Positions 10,567 through 19,167 of a DNA stretch of 64,000 nt are shown here, one piece after another. Each line of letters starts with the position of its first letter. The stretch's first letter is position 1. The stretch covers positions 85,681 to 149,680 of IMG/VR virus record IMGVR_UViG_3300013094_000019; one strand, 5' to 3'. The stretch comes from a virus. The notes under the pieces were generated by a model. The model saw only the letters and a list, made by a program, of their open reading frames with translations, did not search any database and was not told where the DNA came from. The translations under genes were made by a program, and so were the position numbers.

Positions 10567-11190
10567 ATGGCTTTTAACATAAACGGAACCACACTGAGCA
10601 GCGGTAGTACTAGTTTTACGGTACAGGGAACTGCATCTGGTTCAAGCACAACATTATTATCTTCTAATTCAAGCGGCGATGTTAGCATGGGTCAGTGGAA
10701 CGTCACTGGTAGATCTGCTCCTGGCGGCACTAGCTGGAATATTCACGACGAATACTATGTGGGTGGTAATACTCCTACGCTCATGCGTGTTAGTAAAATA
10801 TTCACCACAGGCGGCTCGGCAGTAAATTACCCAATATTTAGATTTACCCCGTCGGACGGGTGGACTCAATACTTTATGAAGATGACAATAACCAACGATC
10901 GATATAACGGGCTAGGCATAGGCTCTTGGTTGATCTACTGCGGCGGCGGTTCATACTCGCAGGCTATTGCCACATGGCAAACACCGACTGGTGGATATCA
11001 AGGATCAACCGCGCCTACACTAGGCACACAAACGCAGGTAGGTGGTTATCCAGATAGTGGATACTATGATGTGACCTTGTCTTATAATGTGGCGGCATAT
11101 TCAGGTGTTTGTGTTGAATTAGAATTTGATCAAAACGTGCAAAGCCTTGTTAGTAGTATCACTGGTAAATGGCAAGTTGCTTTACTATAA
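10567..11190 (+). CDS. Virion-type beta protein, first of three tandem SITGK paralogs
   Basis: This 207-residue protein begins MAFNINGTTLSSG and ends SSITGKWQVALL. It is the first of three neighbouring genes of similar length that share the N-terminal INGxxLSxGSxxFTV type, a central FxxTPxxGW motif and the SITGxYQI tail. The composition (Gly, Ser, Thr, aromatic residues) and the position inside the fibre region suggest a secreted-like or virion adhesin fold. No enzyme motif is visible and I do not recognise a named family. Confidence 0.6.
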   Translation: MAFNINGTTLSSGSTSFTVQGTASGSSTTLLSSNSSGDVSMGQWNVTGRSAPGGTSWNIHDEYYVGGNTPTLMRVSKIFTTGGSAVNYPIFRFTPSDGWTQYFMKMTITNDRYNGLGIGSWLIYCGGGSYSQAIATWQTPTGGYQGSTAPTLGTQTQVGGYPDSGYYDVTLSYNVAAYSGVCVELEFDQNVQSLVSSITGKWQVALL

Positions 11191-11203
11191 TTGGAAATAA
11201 ACA

Positions 11204-11815
11204 ATGAGTATTAATATTAATGGTGCATCGTTAAGCGGTAATGGTAGCGGTAATTTTACAGTTGCTAATTCAGCATCAACTAATTACTTCACAACAGATT
11301 CAACAGGCAAGCCGACACTTACTGGCCTGTACCCAACTAGTCGTTCATTTGGTAATGGTTGGCAATATTCAACTTCTGAAATCAAAGGCTTTGGTACTAC
11401 ATATAAAATGTACAAAACTAATCTAGCAGGTGGTGGATCCCCAGGTTATAATCAAACTATGTTTGCCATAACTCCTAACCATGGATGGTCCTCTTACTAC
11501 TGTACATTTACACTTTACAATAACTATTATCAAGGCGCCGGGCAGGCCAAGTATATGATATCGTCAACTGCCGGCGATTACAAATGTCAATTATTTACGC
11601 TACAAGGACCGTCAGGCGGCGTTGGCCTAAACACTCCAACTATTACAGATAATACTCCTGTCTCCGGTACTAGCGCATATGACGATGCTAGCCGCGTTAA
11701 CTGTAGCATACAGTTAAGCATGTCTTCATGGGCGGGTGGAGGTATTGAAGTAGAATGGTTTAATTTTAGTCCAGTAACTAGTATTACCGGACCTTACCAA
11801 ATAGTATTTTATTAA
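11204..11815 (+). CDS. Virion-type beta protein, second SITGK paralog
   Basis: This 203-residue protein begins MSININGASLSGNGSG and ends SPVTSITGPYQIVFY. It is paralogous to both neighbours. It shares the central ITPNHGW motif (FTPSDGW and ATPNYGW in the others) and the SPVTSITG tail. It lies 13 bases after the first paralog and is presumably on the same transcript. Its function is unknown; a structural or adhesive role is inferred from location and composition. Confidence 0.6.
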   Translation: MSININGASLSGNGSGNFTVANSASTNYFTTDSTGKPTLTGLYPTSRSFGNGWQYSTSEIKGFGTTYKMYKTNLAGGGSPGYNQTMFAITPNHGWSSYYCTFTLYNNYYQGAGQAKYMISSTAGDYKCQLFTLQGPSGGVGLNTPTITDNTPVSGTSAYDDASRVNCSIQLSMSSWAGGGIEVEWFNFSPVTSITGPYQIVFY

Positions 11816-11827
11816 ACGAGATTAATT

Positions 11828-12445
11828 ATGAGTTTAAACATAGGATCAACGCCTGGCACCGTTACCAGTGACGGTAGTTCAGTTACATTTAATGATGGTA
11901 CTAGGTCGGTGTTTGCTTGGACTAGTTCTGGCGAGATGCAAGTACCTGATGTACAGCAATCATTTGCATATAGTCTTGGCAACAGTTGGACAGAAATGCC
12001 TTCAATAACCCGTGGCGGAAATGTATATCGCAGAGCAACAAAAAATATCGGAAGCCCGGGCGGTAGCGGCAGTGGTACATATACCATATTAACAGCCACA
12101 CCTAACTACGGCTGGAGTCAAAACAGTATCCGAGTCTACATACGAGGTTACAGCTATCTAGGATCAGGGTTTGGTGACTACTTTTATAACAGTGACGGAT
12201 CTGCCAGCGGAAATTGGACTCCTTATCAATACAATCCAATTTCAGTAGCTGGCGGCCCTACTGCTTCCCTAAGCCTGGGCACTATAACCCGTAGCGGAAA
12301 TACTGTGGATACTGACTACTATACATACCCCGTAATAGCAAGTTTTGGTGGGTATGTTACAACAACATTTGATGTAGAATGGCTATCTAACTATTTTAGC
12401 CCAGTGACTAGTATTACTGGTAAATACCAAATAGCCCTGCTGTAA
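11828..12445 (+). CDS. Virion-type beta protein, third SITGK paralog
   Basis: This 205-residue protein begins MSLNIGSTPGTVTSDG and ends SPVTSITGKYQIALL. The middle (NSWTEMPSITRGGNVYRRATKN) corresponds position for position to the second paralog, whereas loops between conserved blocks differ strongly. That pattern is expected of a duplicated scaffold with variable surface loops. Its function is unknown; it is probably a virion or adhesin component. Confidence 0.6.
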   Translation: MSLNIGSTPGTVTSDGSSVTFNDGTRSVFAWTSSGEMQVPDVQQSFAYSLGNSWTEMPSITRGGNVYRRATKNIGSPGGSGSGTYTILTATPNYGWSQNSIRVYIRGYSYLGSGFGDYFYNSDGSASGNWTPYQYNPISVAGGPTASLSLGTITRSGNTVDTDYYTYPVIASFGGYVTTTFDVEWLSNYFSPVTSITGKYQIALL

Positions 12446-12450
12446 AAAGA

Positions 12451-12458
12451 GATAAATA
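12451..12458 (+). promoter_or_regulatory. T4-late-type promoter octamer GATAAATA
   Basis: GATAAATA lies just after the third SITGK paralog and 21 nt before the ATG at 12480, with AAGGA as ribosome-binding site between. Confidence 0.55.
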
Positions 12459-12479
12459 AATTATATAAGGATTTTTAAC

Positions 12480-12809
12480 ATGGCACTTATCGTAGATTGG
12501 TCAGACAATAGATTTAATGTTCCAGCTCCACAGAGCTACACTCGTGTAACAGACGTTAAAGTATTTCGTCAGACGACATATAATACTCCGCTAACACCGG
12601 ATGCAGTACCTACTATTCGTGGTACACACAGTATTCAGTTTAGAACTGAAACATTTATTGATAAAGCATCAGCAGATGCAGGAAATGCACCTATTGAAGA
12701 ACATGGTTATTATGTGCCTAGCACATTTGAAGCCAAGGACATTTATACTGTTTGCTATGAATATCTAGTTCGCGAAATTGCTAGATTTAAAAACGCAACC
12801 TACGCTTAA
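12480..12809 (+). CDS. Conserved-looking small protein of unknown function
   Basis: This 109-residue soluble protein begins MALIVDWSDNRFNVPAPQS. It is more charged than the fibre proteins around it, has mixed alpha/beta composition and no recognisable motif. It has its own late-type octamer and ribosome-binding site and is followed immediately by a strong terminator, so it closes a late transcription unit. A virion or assembly role is possible but only inferred from position. Confidence 0.55.
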   Translation: MALIVDWSDNRFNVPAPQSYTRVTDVKVFRQTTYNTPLTPDAVPTIRGTHSIQFRTETFIDKASADAGNAPIEEHGYYVPSTFEAKDIYTVCYEYLVREIARFKNATYA

Positions 12810-12829
12810 TTTTTCTTATATATAAACAA

Positions 12830-12852
12830 CCCCACTTTTGGTGGGGTTTTTT
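12830..12852 (+). terminator. Rho-independent terminator
   Basis: CCCCAC (12830-12835) pairs with GTGGGG (12841-12846) around a TTTTG loop, followed by a run of T residues. It ends the late unit before an early-type promoter. Confidence 0.9.
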
Positions 12853-12867
12853 ATTGACTAGATTTTC

Positions 12868-12896
12868 TTGACATAATTATGATAATATCATATAAT
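12868..12896 (+). promoter_or_regulatory. Perfect sigma70 consensus promoter
   Basis: TTGACA (12868-12873), a 17-nt spacer, then TATAAT (12891-12896): all twelve consensus bases at ideal spacing, 20 nt before the ATG at 12917. It lies directly after a terminator and is presumably used by unmodified host RNA polymerase. Confidence 0.9.
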
Positions 12897-12916
12897 AAAA
12901 AGAAAGTGGAGAACGC

Positions 12917-13615
12917 ATGCACCAAATAGAATTCCGAGCAGATCCAAAATTAATTGGCATTATCCCAGAGCCAGTACCTGCAAACTCATTTATACCCAAG
13001 TGGTTTAGTAAAATGCCATTAAAATCCGACGAAAACAATGACTCGGTAGCAGGAAATGTTTCTATGAAAACATGTCCTGGTATCATAGATGCATTTAGTC
13101 TAGGATATGTAGTTCCTTCATGGTGTGATTTTTCCATACATCTTAAACAAGACGGACAAAATACGGTTGAAACTAATTGGAAACCGCCTATGTTTGATAT
13201 TTTCTCGCCAGAAATGAGTAAAAAATATCAATTTGATTCCACAGACGAGAAGGTGTTTATCCGTATTATTACCCCCTGGACTATAAAGACCAGTGAGGGA
13301 ACTAGCACCCTGATTACTAATCCTAAATGGCGCCCTGAACTAAATCACAAAGTCTACGAAGGTGTTGTTGACACCGATGTGTTTTATCAGCGTGTACATT
13401 TTATTATTGTAATGAAAAAATACACCACCCTAGAAATTAAAAAAGGTGACCCACTTTGTCAAATAATTCCCTTTTCTAGAGATCATTGGACCAGTAAAAT
13501 TGTCGGCGAAACTGAACAAGATTTGCTAGATCAAGAACGTCAGCGTATGCAACATGAAACACATATTATAGGCGGATATCGCAAGGAATTTTGGCAAGAC
13601 AAAACTTACAAATAA
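12917..13615 (+). CDS. Conserved phage protein of unknown function under an early-type promoter
   Basis: This 232-residue soluble protein contains PANSFIPKWFSKMP near residue 21 and KKGDPLCQIIPF in the C-terminal half, followed by a charged helix rich in Glu, Gln and Arg. Related proteins occur in marine phages without an assigned function, and the second motif recalls the DUF6065 type (low-confidence recollection). A perfect sigma70 promoter and a GGAG ribosome-binding site precede it. That implies strong early expression in the middle of a late fibre region, unlike its neighbours. A host-takeover or metabolic role is plausible but unproven. Confidence 0.6.
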   Translation: MHQIEFRADPKLIGIIPEPVPANSFIPKWFSKMPLKSDENNDSVAGNVSMKTCPGIIDAFSLGYVVPSWCDFSIHLKQDGQNTVETNWKPPMFDIFSPEMSKKYQFDSTDEKVFIRIITPWTIKTSEGTSTLITNPKWRPELNHKVYEGVVDTDVFYQRVHFIIVMKKYTTLEIKKGDPLCQIIPFSRDHWTSKIVGETEQDLLDQERQRMQHETHIIGGYRKEFWQDKTYK

Positions 13616-13646
13616 CATGTGTTAGTGCTCACAGGGCTTACGCTAA

Positions 13647-13711
13647 GATAAATATCTAATATTGGCACTTTCTTAAAGCCATAAAGCGTAAAGCTAGTAT
13701 TTCGATAAATA
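13647..13711 (+). promoter_or_regulatory. Tandem late-type octamers before the S74 fibre gene
   Basis: Two GATAAATA octamers, at 13647-13654 and 13704-13711, lie in the gap before the ATG at 13739. The second is 27 nt from the ATG, a usual spacing here. No strong Shine-Dalgarno sequence is visible. Confidence 0.5.
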
Positions 13712-13738
13712 CATTGAATACCACTGTGAGACTAAAAC

Positions 13739-14788
13739 ATGGCAAGATATAACTCGACACAAACAAGCAGTAGCATTAGTACAACTGCTACTATTGCGAC
13801 ACCTAACTCAGGAGCATTTACTGAGTTAACTGGAACAGCTCCGTATACGGTTACTGTTCCGCCCCCTGCATCATTTCCGGGACAACTACAACAATTTTTC
13901 AATTCAACTAGCGGCGTAATAACACTTGCTAGCCCTACAGGTGTTTTTAACGGTAGCGGGTCAAGTGGCACATCAAGCCAAACACTACCAGCTGGAGCAA
14001 CAATTGAAATTGTGTCAGACGGCACAAACTATATTATTTTAAATGAAGATGGTGGACCCATTGTAACTAGTGCATTAACAGTCAACGGTGCAAGTAGTCT
14101 TACAGGTGGGTTAATTACATTAACAAGTACTGGTACAGGTACAATGGATAATGTAACTGTCGGAGGAACTACAAAAGCTGCAGGTAGCTTTTTAGCTTTA
14201 ACTGCTACAGGGCAAGTTACATTTTCAGCAGGTACTGCTAGTACAACTACTGGTACTGGTACTGTGGTCATCACTGGCGGGTTAGGCGCAAGTGGAGCGG
14301 CTAATTTTGGTGGATCTGTAACAGCAACATCATTTACTGGAACAATCAACACAGCTGCACAAACATCAATTACTTCAGTTGGCATTTTAACTAACCTGCA
14401 AACAACTAGCTTAGGTGTTGGTACATCAGCAAGCGGCACATCAGGCGAAATCCGTGCTACTGGACAAATAACAGCTTACTATTCAGATGACAATTTAAAA
14501 ACTCGTTTAGGTCAAATTGAAAACGCCTTAGATAAAGTATGTTCATTAGAAGGATTCTATTATGAAGCTAATGAAACAGCACAAGCATTGGGATATCCTG
14601 TAAAACGCGAAGTTGGTGTTAGTGCGCAAAGTACACAAAAAGTTTTGCCAGAAATTGTACCACCAGCACCTATTGACAGTAAATATTTAACAGTCCAATA
14701 TGATAGATTTGCTCCACTATTAATTGAAGCAATTAAAGAGTTGCGAGCAGAAGTAGAGACGTTAAAAGGTATAATCAATGGCAAATAA
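13739..14788 (+). CDS. Tail fibre with C-terminal S74 intramolecular chaperone
   Basis: The 349-residue protein shares its first ~110 residues with the fibre at 8029, has a Thr/Gly-rich beta shaft (about 110-245), and ends in a region of the Peptidase_S74 type. That region starts at YYSDDNLKTRLGQIENALDK (a Ser-Asp motif then Lys near residue 250) and includes EVGVSAQSTQKVLPEIV and LTVQYDRFAPLLIEAIKEL. In endosialidase and T5/T4-like fibres this domain trimerises the fibre and then cleaves itself off at the serine. The last 11 bases overlap the first glycine-rich adhesin gene, which suggests translational coupling. Confidence 0.8.
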   Translation: MARYNSTQTSSSISTTATIATPNSGAFTELTGTAPYTVTVPPPASFPGQLQQFFNSTSGVITLASPTGVFNGSGSSGTSSQTLPAGATIEIVSDGTNYIILNEDGGPIVTSALTVNGASSLTGGLITLTSTGTGTMDNVTVGGTTKAAGSFLALTATGQVTFSAGTASTTTGTGTVVITGGLGASGAANFGGSVTATSFTGTINTAAQTSITSVGILTNLQTTSLGVGTSASGTSGEIRATGQITAYYSDDNLKTRLGQIENALDKVCSLEGFYYEANETAQALGYPVKREVGVSAQSTQKVLPEIVPPAPIDSKYLTVQYDRFAPLLIEAIKELRAEVETLKGIINGK

Positions 14789-15749
14789 TTACACAGTATT
14801 AGGTAATGAATCAATTACCCTTCCTTCAGACTCGACTACAAATAGGCCAGCTAGTCCTGTTGCCGGAATGACTAGATTCAATACTACTACTAATTTTATT
14901 GAAGTTTATAACGGCACAGGCTGGGTTACTAGAGCTAATAAACAAGTGCTAGTGCTAACAAGTGGAACAACTTGGACAGTCCCTAGTGGTCTTACAACAT
15001 GGGATGTCCTATTAATTGGTGGTGGCGGAGCAGGCGGAGTTGGATCAAGTGGTGGTGGTGGTGGTGCAGGCGGATTATTAAATTGGACTACATTTAACTA
15101 CAACTCTTCATATGCCACAGCAACATATTCAGTAGGTGCAGGTGGTGCTTCTTTATTTGGTACTACAGATACGACCTGGAATGACGGAAGCAATACCACA
15201 TTTACCTATGCAGGAACTACAATCACTGCCTATGGCGGAAGTGGTGGTAACGGTGAAGGACAAAGAAATACTAGTCGTACTGGCACATTTGGTTCAGGTG
15301 GAGGCGGCAGTTACGGAACTGGTTCGGCAACACCTGGAACATCTGGTCAAGGTTATCCGGGAGGTGCCGGATCAAATCAAGCTAATCCGTGGCCAAGTAG
15401 CGGAGGTGGAGGCGCTGGAGGCGCTGGAGCTCAAGGCAACAATCCTTACGGACCTGGTAAAGGCGGGGATGGAGTTTTTATTGCTGAATTAGGTTTGGCA
15501 GTATGTGGTGGGGGTGGGGGTGGCCAACAAGGCTTTCAAACTGGCGGAGTCGGTGGTTTAGGTGGTGGTGGCAGGGGATCTTCCACATATGAAGACGGTA
15601 CTGCAGCTAATCCAGGATACGGTAACGGGTGCTACCTATGGGCTGAAGACGGGCAAGCATTTGGTGCAGGCGGAGGTGGATGTGGCAGTGACTATTGTGC
15701 AACTGGAGCTGGGTACCAGGGTTGTGTTGTAATACGATATATACTGTAA
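14778..15749 (+). CDS. Glycine-rich adhesin-like protein, copy 1
   Basis: The 323-residue protein starts with ~60 residues of ordinary composition (VLGNESITLPSD, YNGTGWV), then a conserved strand (VLTSGTTWTVPSGLTTWDV), then a glycine-rich body with many G4-6 runs, ending VVIRYIL. This matches the glycine-rich domain proteins found in marine phages. It also recalls the polyglycine-II sandwich of the gp38 adhesins of T4-like phages such as S16, where loops between glycine strands bind the receptor. It is the first of three tandem paralogs with conserved strands and variable loops. A receptor-binding role is inferred. Confidence 0.65.
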   Translation: MANNYTVLGNESITLPSDSTTNRPASPVAGMTRFNTTTNFIEVYNGTGWVTRANKQVLVLTSGTTWTVPSGLTTWDVLLIGGGGAGGVGSSGGGGGAGGLLNWTTFNYNSSYATATYSVGAGGASLFGTTDTTWNDGSNTTFTYAGTTITAYGGSGGNGEGQRNTSRTGTFGSGGGGSYGTGSATPGTSGQGYPGGAGSNQANPWPSSGGGGAGGAGAQGNNPYGPGKGGDGVFIAELGLAVCGGGGGGQQGFQTGGVGGLGGGGRGSSTYEDGTAANPGYGNGCYLWAEDGQAFGAGGGGCGSDYCATGAGYQGCVVIRYIL

Positions 15750-15761
15750 AGGATATAAACT

Positions 15762-16718
15762 ATGGCAATTCCAGTCAACAATTCGGTAGTTTTAGGTAAC
15801 CAAGCAGTTACTTTTCCAGCAGATACAACAACAAACAGACCAACAGGTACTGCTGGCCAACATAGAATTAATACCACAACAGGGTTTCCTGAATATTATA
15901 ATGGCACCGGTTGGGTCACCGGAGCAAATAAACAAGTTGTTGTATTAACTAGCGGTACTACTTGGACTATACCTCCAGGAATTACTACATGGGATGTGTT
16001 GCTGATTGCTGGTGGAGGTGCTGGATCGATTGGAACAGCTGCTGGTGGAGGCGGTGCTGGCGGAGTACTACAATGGACAACCTTTAACTACAACTCTTCA
16101 TATACTACAGCAACATATTCAGTAGGTGCAGGTGGTGCAGGTATTAGTGGTTCAAACGATACAATCTATAACAACGGAAGCAATACTACATTCACTTATG
16201 CAGGTTCTGCAATTACCGCCTATGGCGGAGGTGGCGGCCAGGGAGAAGGTAACAGAAACACAACCCAATCAGGAACATTTGGTTCGGGTGGGGGCGGATC
16301 ATATGGGTCAGGCGGCTCAAACCCGGGAACATCAGGCCAAGGTTACCCCGGCGGTTCAGGAACAAATCAAGCTAACCCGTGGATAGGATCAGGTGGCGGT
16401 GGTGCGGGCGGTCCTGGCAATACCGGAGACAGTTATGGTGGCGGCGGCGGCGGACCAGGTATTTTTATTCCTGAATTGGGGTTTGCAGTAGCTGGTGGTG
16501 GCGGTGGCGGAACGCAAGCTCGTCAATGGGCGGGGAAAGGCGGACTTGGCGGGGGCGGACCCGGCACAAGTACAGGTAGTAATGCTACCGGGTATGGTTC
16601 TTATGCTACGACCGGAGGGCAAGCATTTGGTGCAGGCGGTGGCGGATGTGGCAGTGATTGGAATTTTCCTTCAGGTGCAGGCGCACAAGGCGCAGTCGTT
16701 ATTAGATATTATAACTGA
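15762..16718 (+). CDS. Glycine-rich adhesin-like protein, copy 2
   Basis: The 318-residue paralog of the preceding and following genes has the same layout: VLGNQAVTFPADTTTNRP near the N-terminus, the WTIPPGITTWDVLLIAGGG strand, a glycine-rich body and a VVIRYYN end. A block around FNYNSSYTTATYSVGAGGA is nearly identical at DNA level in all three copies and would allow recombination between them. Differences cluster in the loops between glycine runs, as expected of receptor-contact surfaces. Confidence 0.65.
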   Translation: MAIPVNNSVVLGNQAVTFPADTTTNRPTGTAGQHRINTTTGFPEYYNGTGWVTGANKQVVVLTSGTTWTIPPGITTWDVLLIAGGGAGSIGTAAGGGGAGGVLQWTTFNYNSSYTTATYSVGAGGAGISGSNDTIYNNGSNTTFTYAGSAITAYGGGGGQGEGNRNTTQSGTFGSGGGGSYGSGGSNPGTSGQGYPGGSGTNQANPWIGSGGGGAGGPGNTGDSYGGGGGGPGIFIPELGFAVAGGGGGGTQARQWAGKGGLGGGGPGTSTGSNATGYGSYATTGGQAFGAGGGGCGSDWNFPSGAGAQGAVVIRYYN

Positions 16719-16726
16719 GATAACAT

Positions 16727-17722
16727 ATGGCAAACACATCAACATCATTAGGCAACGAAGGTATTTTATTACCGTCTGATACAACAGGTAATAGACCATC
16801 CCCAACGGTTGGTATGTTAAGACATAATTCTACAACAGGTTTTGCAGAATATTATAACGGTACAGGTTGGGTAAACATGAGTAGTAAGCGAGTAGTTGTT
16901 TTAACTAGTGGCACTACTTGGACTGTTCCTGGTGGCCTTACTACATGGGATGTCCTATTAATTGGTGGTGGAGCTGCTGGCGGAATTGGAACAGCTGCAG
17001 GTGGCGGTGGCTCTGGTGGCGTTCTTAATTGGACTACATTTAACTATAATTCATCATATGCCACAGCAACATATTCGGTGGGCGCAGGTGGCGCGGCATT
17101 ATACGGCCCAACTGACAGTACTTACAGTGACGGTAACAACACTACATTCACCTATGCAGGAACTACAATTACCGCTTATGGAGGTGGAGGTGGCAACGGT
17201 GAAGGAAATAGAAATAGTACAGCTCACGGAGGCAGTGGGTCGTATGGTTCAGGAGGAGGCGGCAGTTATGGCACCGGCGCAGGTGGTGCAGGTACACCAG
17301 GACAAGGTTATCCCGGAGGTAACGGTATTAATTATGTCAACGGGTCAATTAGCGGCGCTAGCGGTAATTATGTTGCTGCCGGAGGTGGCGGCGCAGGTGG
17401 AGCCGGAAATTCAGCAGTGAATTCTGGTGCTGGTCCAGGCGGCGGCCGAGGCGGGCCCGGCATTATGATTGCAGAATTAGGGTATATGGTTGCCGCAGGC
17501 GGCGGCGGCGGAGTCCAAGGGCCAGCTATGACATGGCCTGGGCCCGGCGGTCAAGGCGGTGGCGGCCATGCATCATTAGAATTCAATGGAGGTTTAGGTT
17601 CTGGTCAAACCGGACCTAGTGATGGTCAAACATTTGGATCAGGTGGCGGTGGACTTGGTGGAGATCAACGATACAGTGGCGGAGGCTGCCAGGGAGCAGT
17701 TATTATAAGGTACTACATATGA
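16727..17722 (+). CDS. Glycine-rich adhesin-like protein, copy 3
   Basis: The 331-residue third paralog begins MANTSTSLGNEGILLPSD and ends AVIIRYYI. It carries the longest glycine-rich body, with an added segment around NGSISGASGNYVAAGGG not matched in copies 1 and 2. It overlaps the next gene by 4 bases (ATGA). As with the other copies, a fibre-tip or receptor-binding role is inferred from composition, duplication and location. Confidence 0.65.
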   Translation: MANTSTSLGNEGILLPSDTTGNRPSPTVGMLRHNSTTGFAEYYNGTGWVNMSSKRVVVLTSGTTWTVPGGLTTWDVLLIGGGAAGGIGTAAGGGGSGGVLNWTTFNYNSSYATATYSVGAGGAALYGPTDSTYSDGNNTTFTYAGTTITAYGGGGGNGEGNRNSTAHGGSGSYGSGGGGSYGTGAGGAGTPGQGYPGGNGINYVNGSISGASGNYVAAGGGGAGGAGNSAVNSGAGPGGGRGGPGIMIAELGYMVAAGGGGGVQGPAMTWPGPGGQGGGGHASLEFNGGLGSGQTGPSDGQTFGSGGGGLGGDQRYSGGGCQGAVIIRYYI

Positions 17723-18054
17723 GCATAATTAGATATTCAGCACAACTAGACGAAAATAACGTCGTAACACAAGTAATAGTCGCTACTCCAGAAGAAGCGG
17801 CTGTCCATGGTGGAACATGGCTAGAAACATGGCATGGATCTGGCGGCACAGCACTCCATAGAAAAAATATGGCGACTCGCGGCATGATTTATGATAAAGA
17901 TAGAGATGCATTTTATCATCCACAACCATATCCATCTTGGATACTAGATGAAAACACTTGTAACTGGGAACCACCGGTTCCAATGCCTACAACTGGCATG
18001 TGGTGGTGGCATGAAGACATCAAAAATTGGACTGATGTTGACCCAGAAAAATAA
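17719..18054 (+). CDS. Small Trp/Pro-rich protein linked to adhesin genes
   Basis: The 111-residue protein contains FYHPQPYPSWILDENTCNWE and VPMPTTGMWWWHED, a pattern seen in short marine phage proteins next to fibre genes. The 4-base overlap with the last glycine-rich adhesin suggests coupled translation and joint action, for example as a chaperone or accessory, which is an inference. No catalytic motif or membrane segment is visible. Confidence 0.55.
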   Translation: MSIIRYSAQLDENNVVTQVIVATPEEAAVHGGTWLETWHGSGGTALHRKNMATRGMIYDKDRDAFYHPQPYPSWILDENTCNWEPPVPMPTTGMWWWHEDIKNWTDVDPEK

Positions 18055-18085
18055 GAGATAGTCAGTATTAGGCATACATAGTTGT

Positions 18086-18613
18086 ATGCAAAATATTCTA
18101 ACAATTGACAATGCTCTTGCAGAACAAGAATGTGACACCCTCATAATTGAGGGTGTTTCAATTCCATTTGACAATCATCTAAATACTCATTTAGGATATG
18201 AAAGTAATTACTTTAACTATCCGTTCATAACTCCCAACATTGCAGAAATTTTAAATAAATTAAATTCAAAAATTGTAGCAGATTATGTTAATTTATATCC
18301 AGAATTAAAATTAACAAATACTCGTTGGCTAATGCAACCTTATGCATTTAAGCATTTTCCGCCATCCTATTCTTTTAGTGGATGGCATCATGAACACGAA
18401 TATAAAAATCCCTATCGTATATTATGTGCATTGGTATATTTGTCTAATCATAATTGTGGAACTGAATTCTATAATGGAGAAGTAATTTTATCTAAAAAAG
18501 GAAGGATGATAATTTTTCCTACATTTTGGACTCATACACATCGAGGACAAGTATGTCCGGACGGCAAATCAAGATTTATCTTATCAGTGTACGCTGAATT
18601 ACAACCGGAATAA
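18086..18613 (+). CDS. Putative 2-oxoglutarate/Fe(II)-dependent oxygenase, divergent
   Basis: The 175-residue protein has the double-stranded beta-helix signature of the family in its C-terminal half: an H-x-E metal motif at 101/103 (GWHHEHE), a distal histidine near 150-152 (FWTHTHRG), and an arginine at 163 placed to hold 2-oxoglutarate. Glutamate replaces the usual aspartate. It heads a run of four such genes. The substrate is unknown; peptidyl-prolyl or lysyl residues of virion proteins, or a small molecule, are options. Confidence 0.6.
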   Translation: MQNILTIDNALAEQECDTLIIEGVSIPFDNHLNTHLGYESNYFNYPFITPNIAEILNKLNSKIVADYVNLYPELKLTNTRWLMQPYAFKHFPPSYSFSGWHHEHEYKNPYRILCALVYLSNHNCGTEFYNGEVILSKKGRMIIFPTFWTHTHRGQVCPDGKSRFILSVYAELQPE

Positions 18614-18615
18614 CT

Positions 18616-19167
18616 ATGAAATATCAATATTGGCACGCTTCTATGTTTACTGTAGAACAATGTAAAGAATTAAATGATAATTTAATAAGAGACCATGCAG
18701 AGTGTGAATTATTTCATAATCCTGCAGAAGGTGCAACTAAAACTGCTAATGTACGATTAGCTCATTGGAAGGATGCTAAAAAATATCTTGGCAAACTAGA
18801 AGAATATGCTAGACTAATAAATGAACAATATTTTGGTTTTGATATGTATACTATGCGAGAAATGGCATGTGTAAATTTTAATCAGTATCATGAAGAAAAC
18901 CAAGGCGAATATGATTGGCATTATGACGGTCATATAAATGAAATATATGATACAAAATTAACTGTAATATTAAACACTTCAACTGAACCTTACGAAGGCG
19001 GCAAATTTGAACTTTTTCTAAGTGGCGGACCTCGACATATACATCAATTGGACAACGCAGGAACCCTGTTAATATTTCCAGGATGGATTCCTCATCGCGT
19101 TACTCCCGTCACTAAAGGCACTCGTTCATCAATTTCTATATGGTTAACTGGACCTAATATAAGATGA
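18616..19167 (+). CDS. 2-oxoglutarate/Fe(II)-dependent oxygenase (prolyl-hydroxylase type)
   Basis: The 183-residue protein has the H-x-D motif at 102/104 (DWHYDGH), EGGKF near 127, the distal histidine at 160 (FPGWIPHRV) and the 2-oxoglutarate-binding arginine at 170 (KGTRSS). These are the full ligand set of the P4H/PKHD-type dioxygenases. The family hydroxylates proline, lysine or small molecules; its target is unknown here. It lies 2 bases after the first oxygenase and overlaps the next gene by 4 bases. Confidence 0.8.
   Translation: MKYQYWHASMFTVEQCKELNDNLIRDHAECELFHNPAEGATKTANVRLAHWKDAKKYLGKLEEYARLINEQYFGFDMYTMREMACVNFNQYHEENQGEYDWHYDGHINEIYDTKLTVILNTSTEPYEGGKFELFLSGGPRHIHQLDNAGTLLIFPGWIPHRVTPVTKGTRSSISIWLTGPNIR

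Noticed and set aside
14029-14439. Antisense Val/Pro-rich frames opposite the Thr-rich fibre genes (also near 8319, 5339, 1577)
   Set aside because: Repetitive Thr/Ser/Gly codons leave open complementary frames rich in Val and Pro; none has start signals or plausible composition.
10567-17722. Diversity-generating retroelement acting on the adhesin paralogs
   Set aside because: No reverse transcriptase gene or template repeat with adenine-biased variation is visible in the window.
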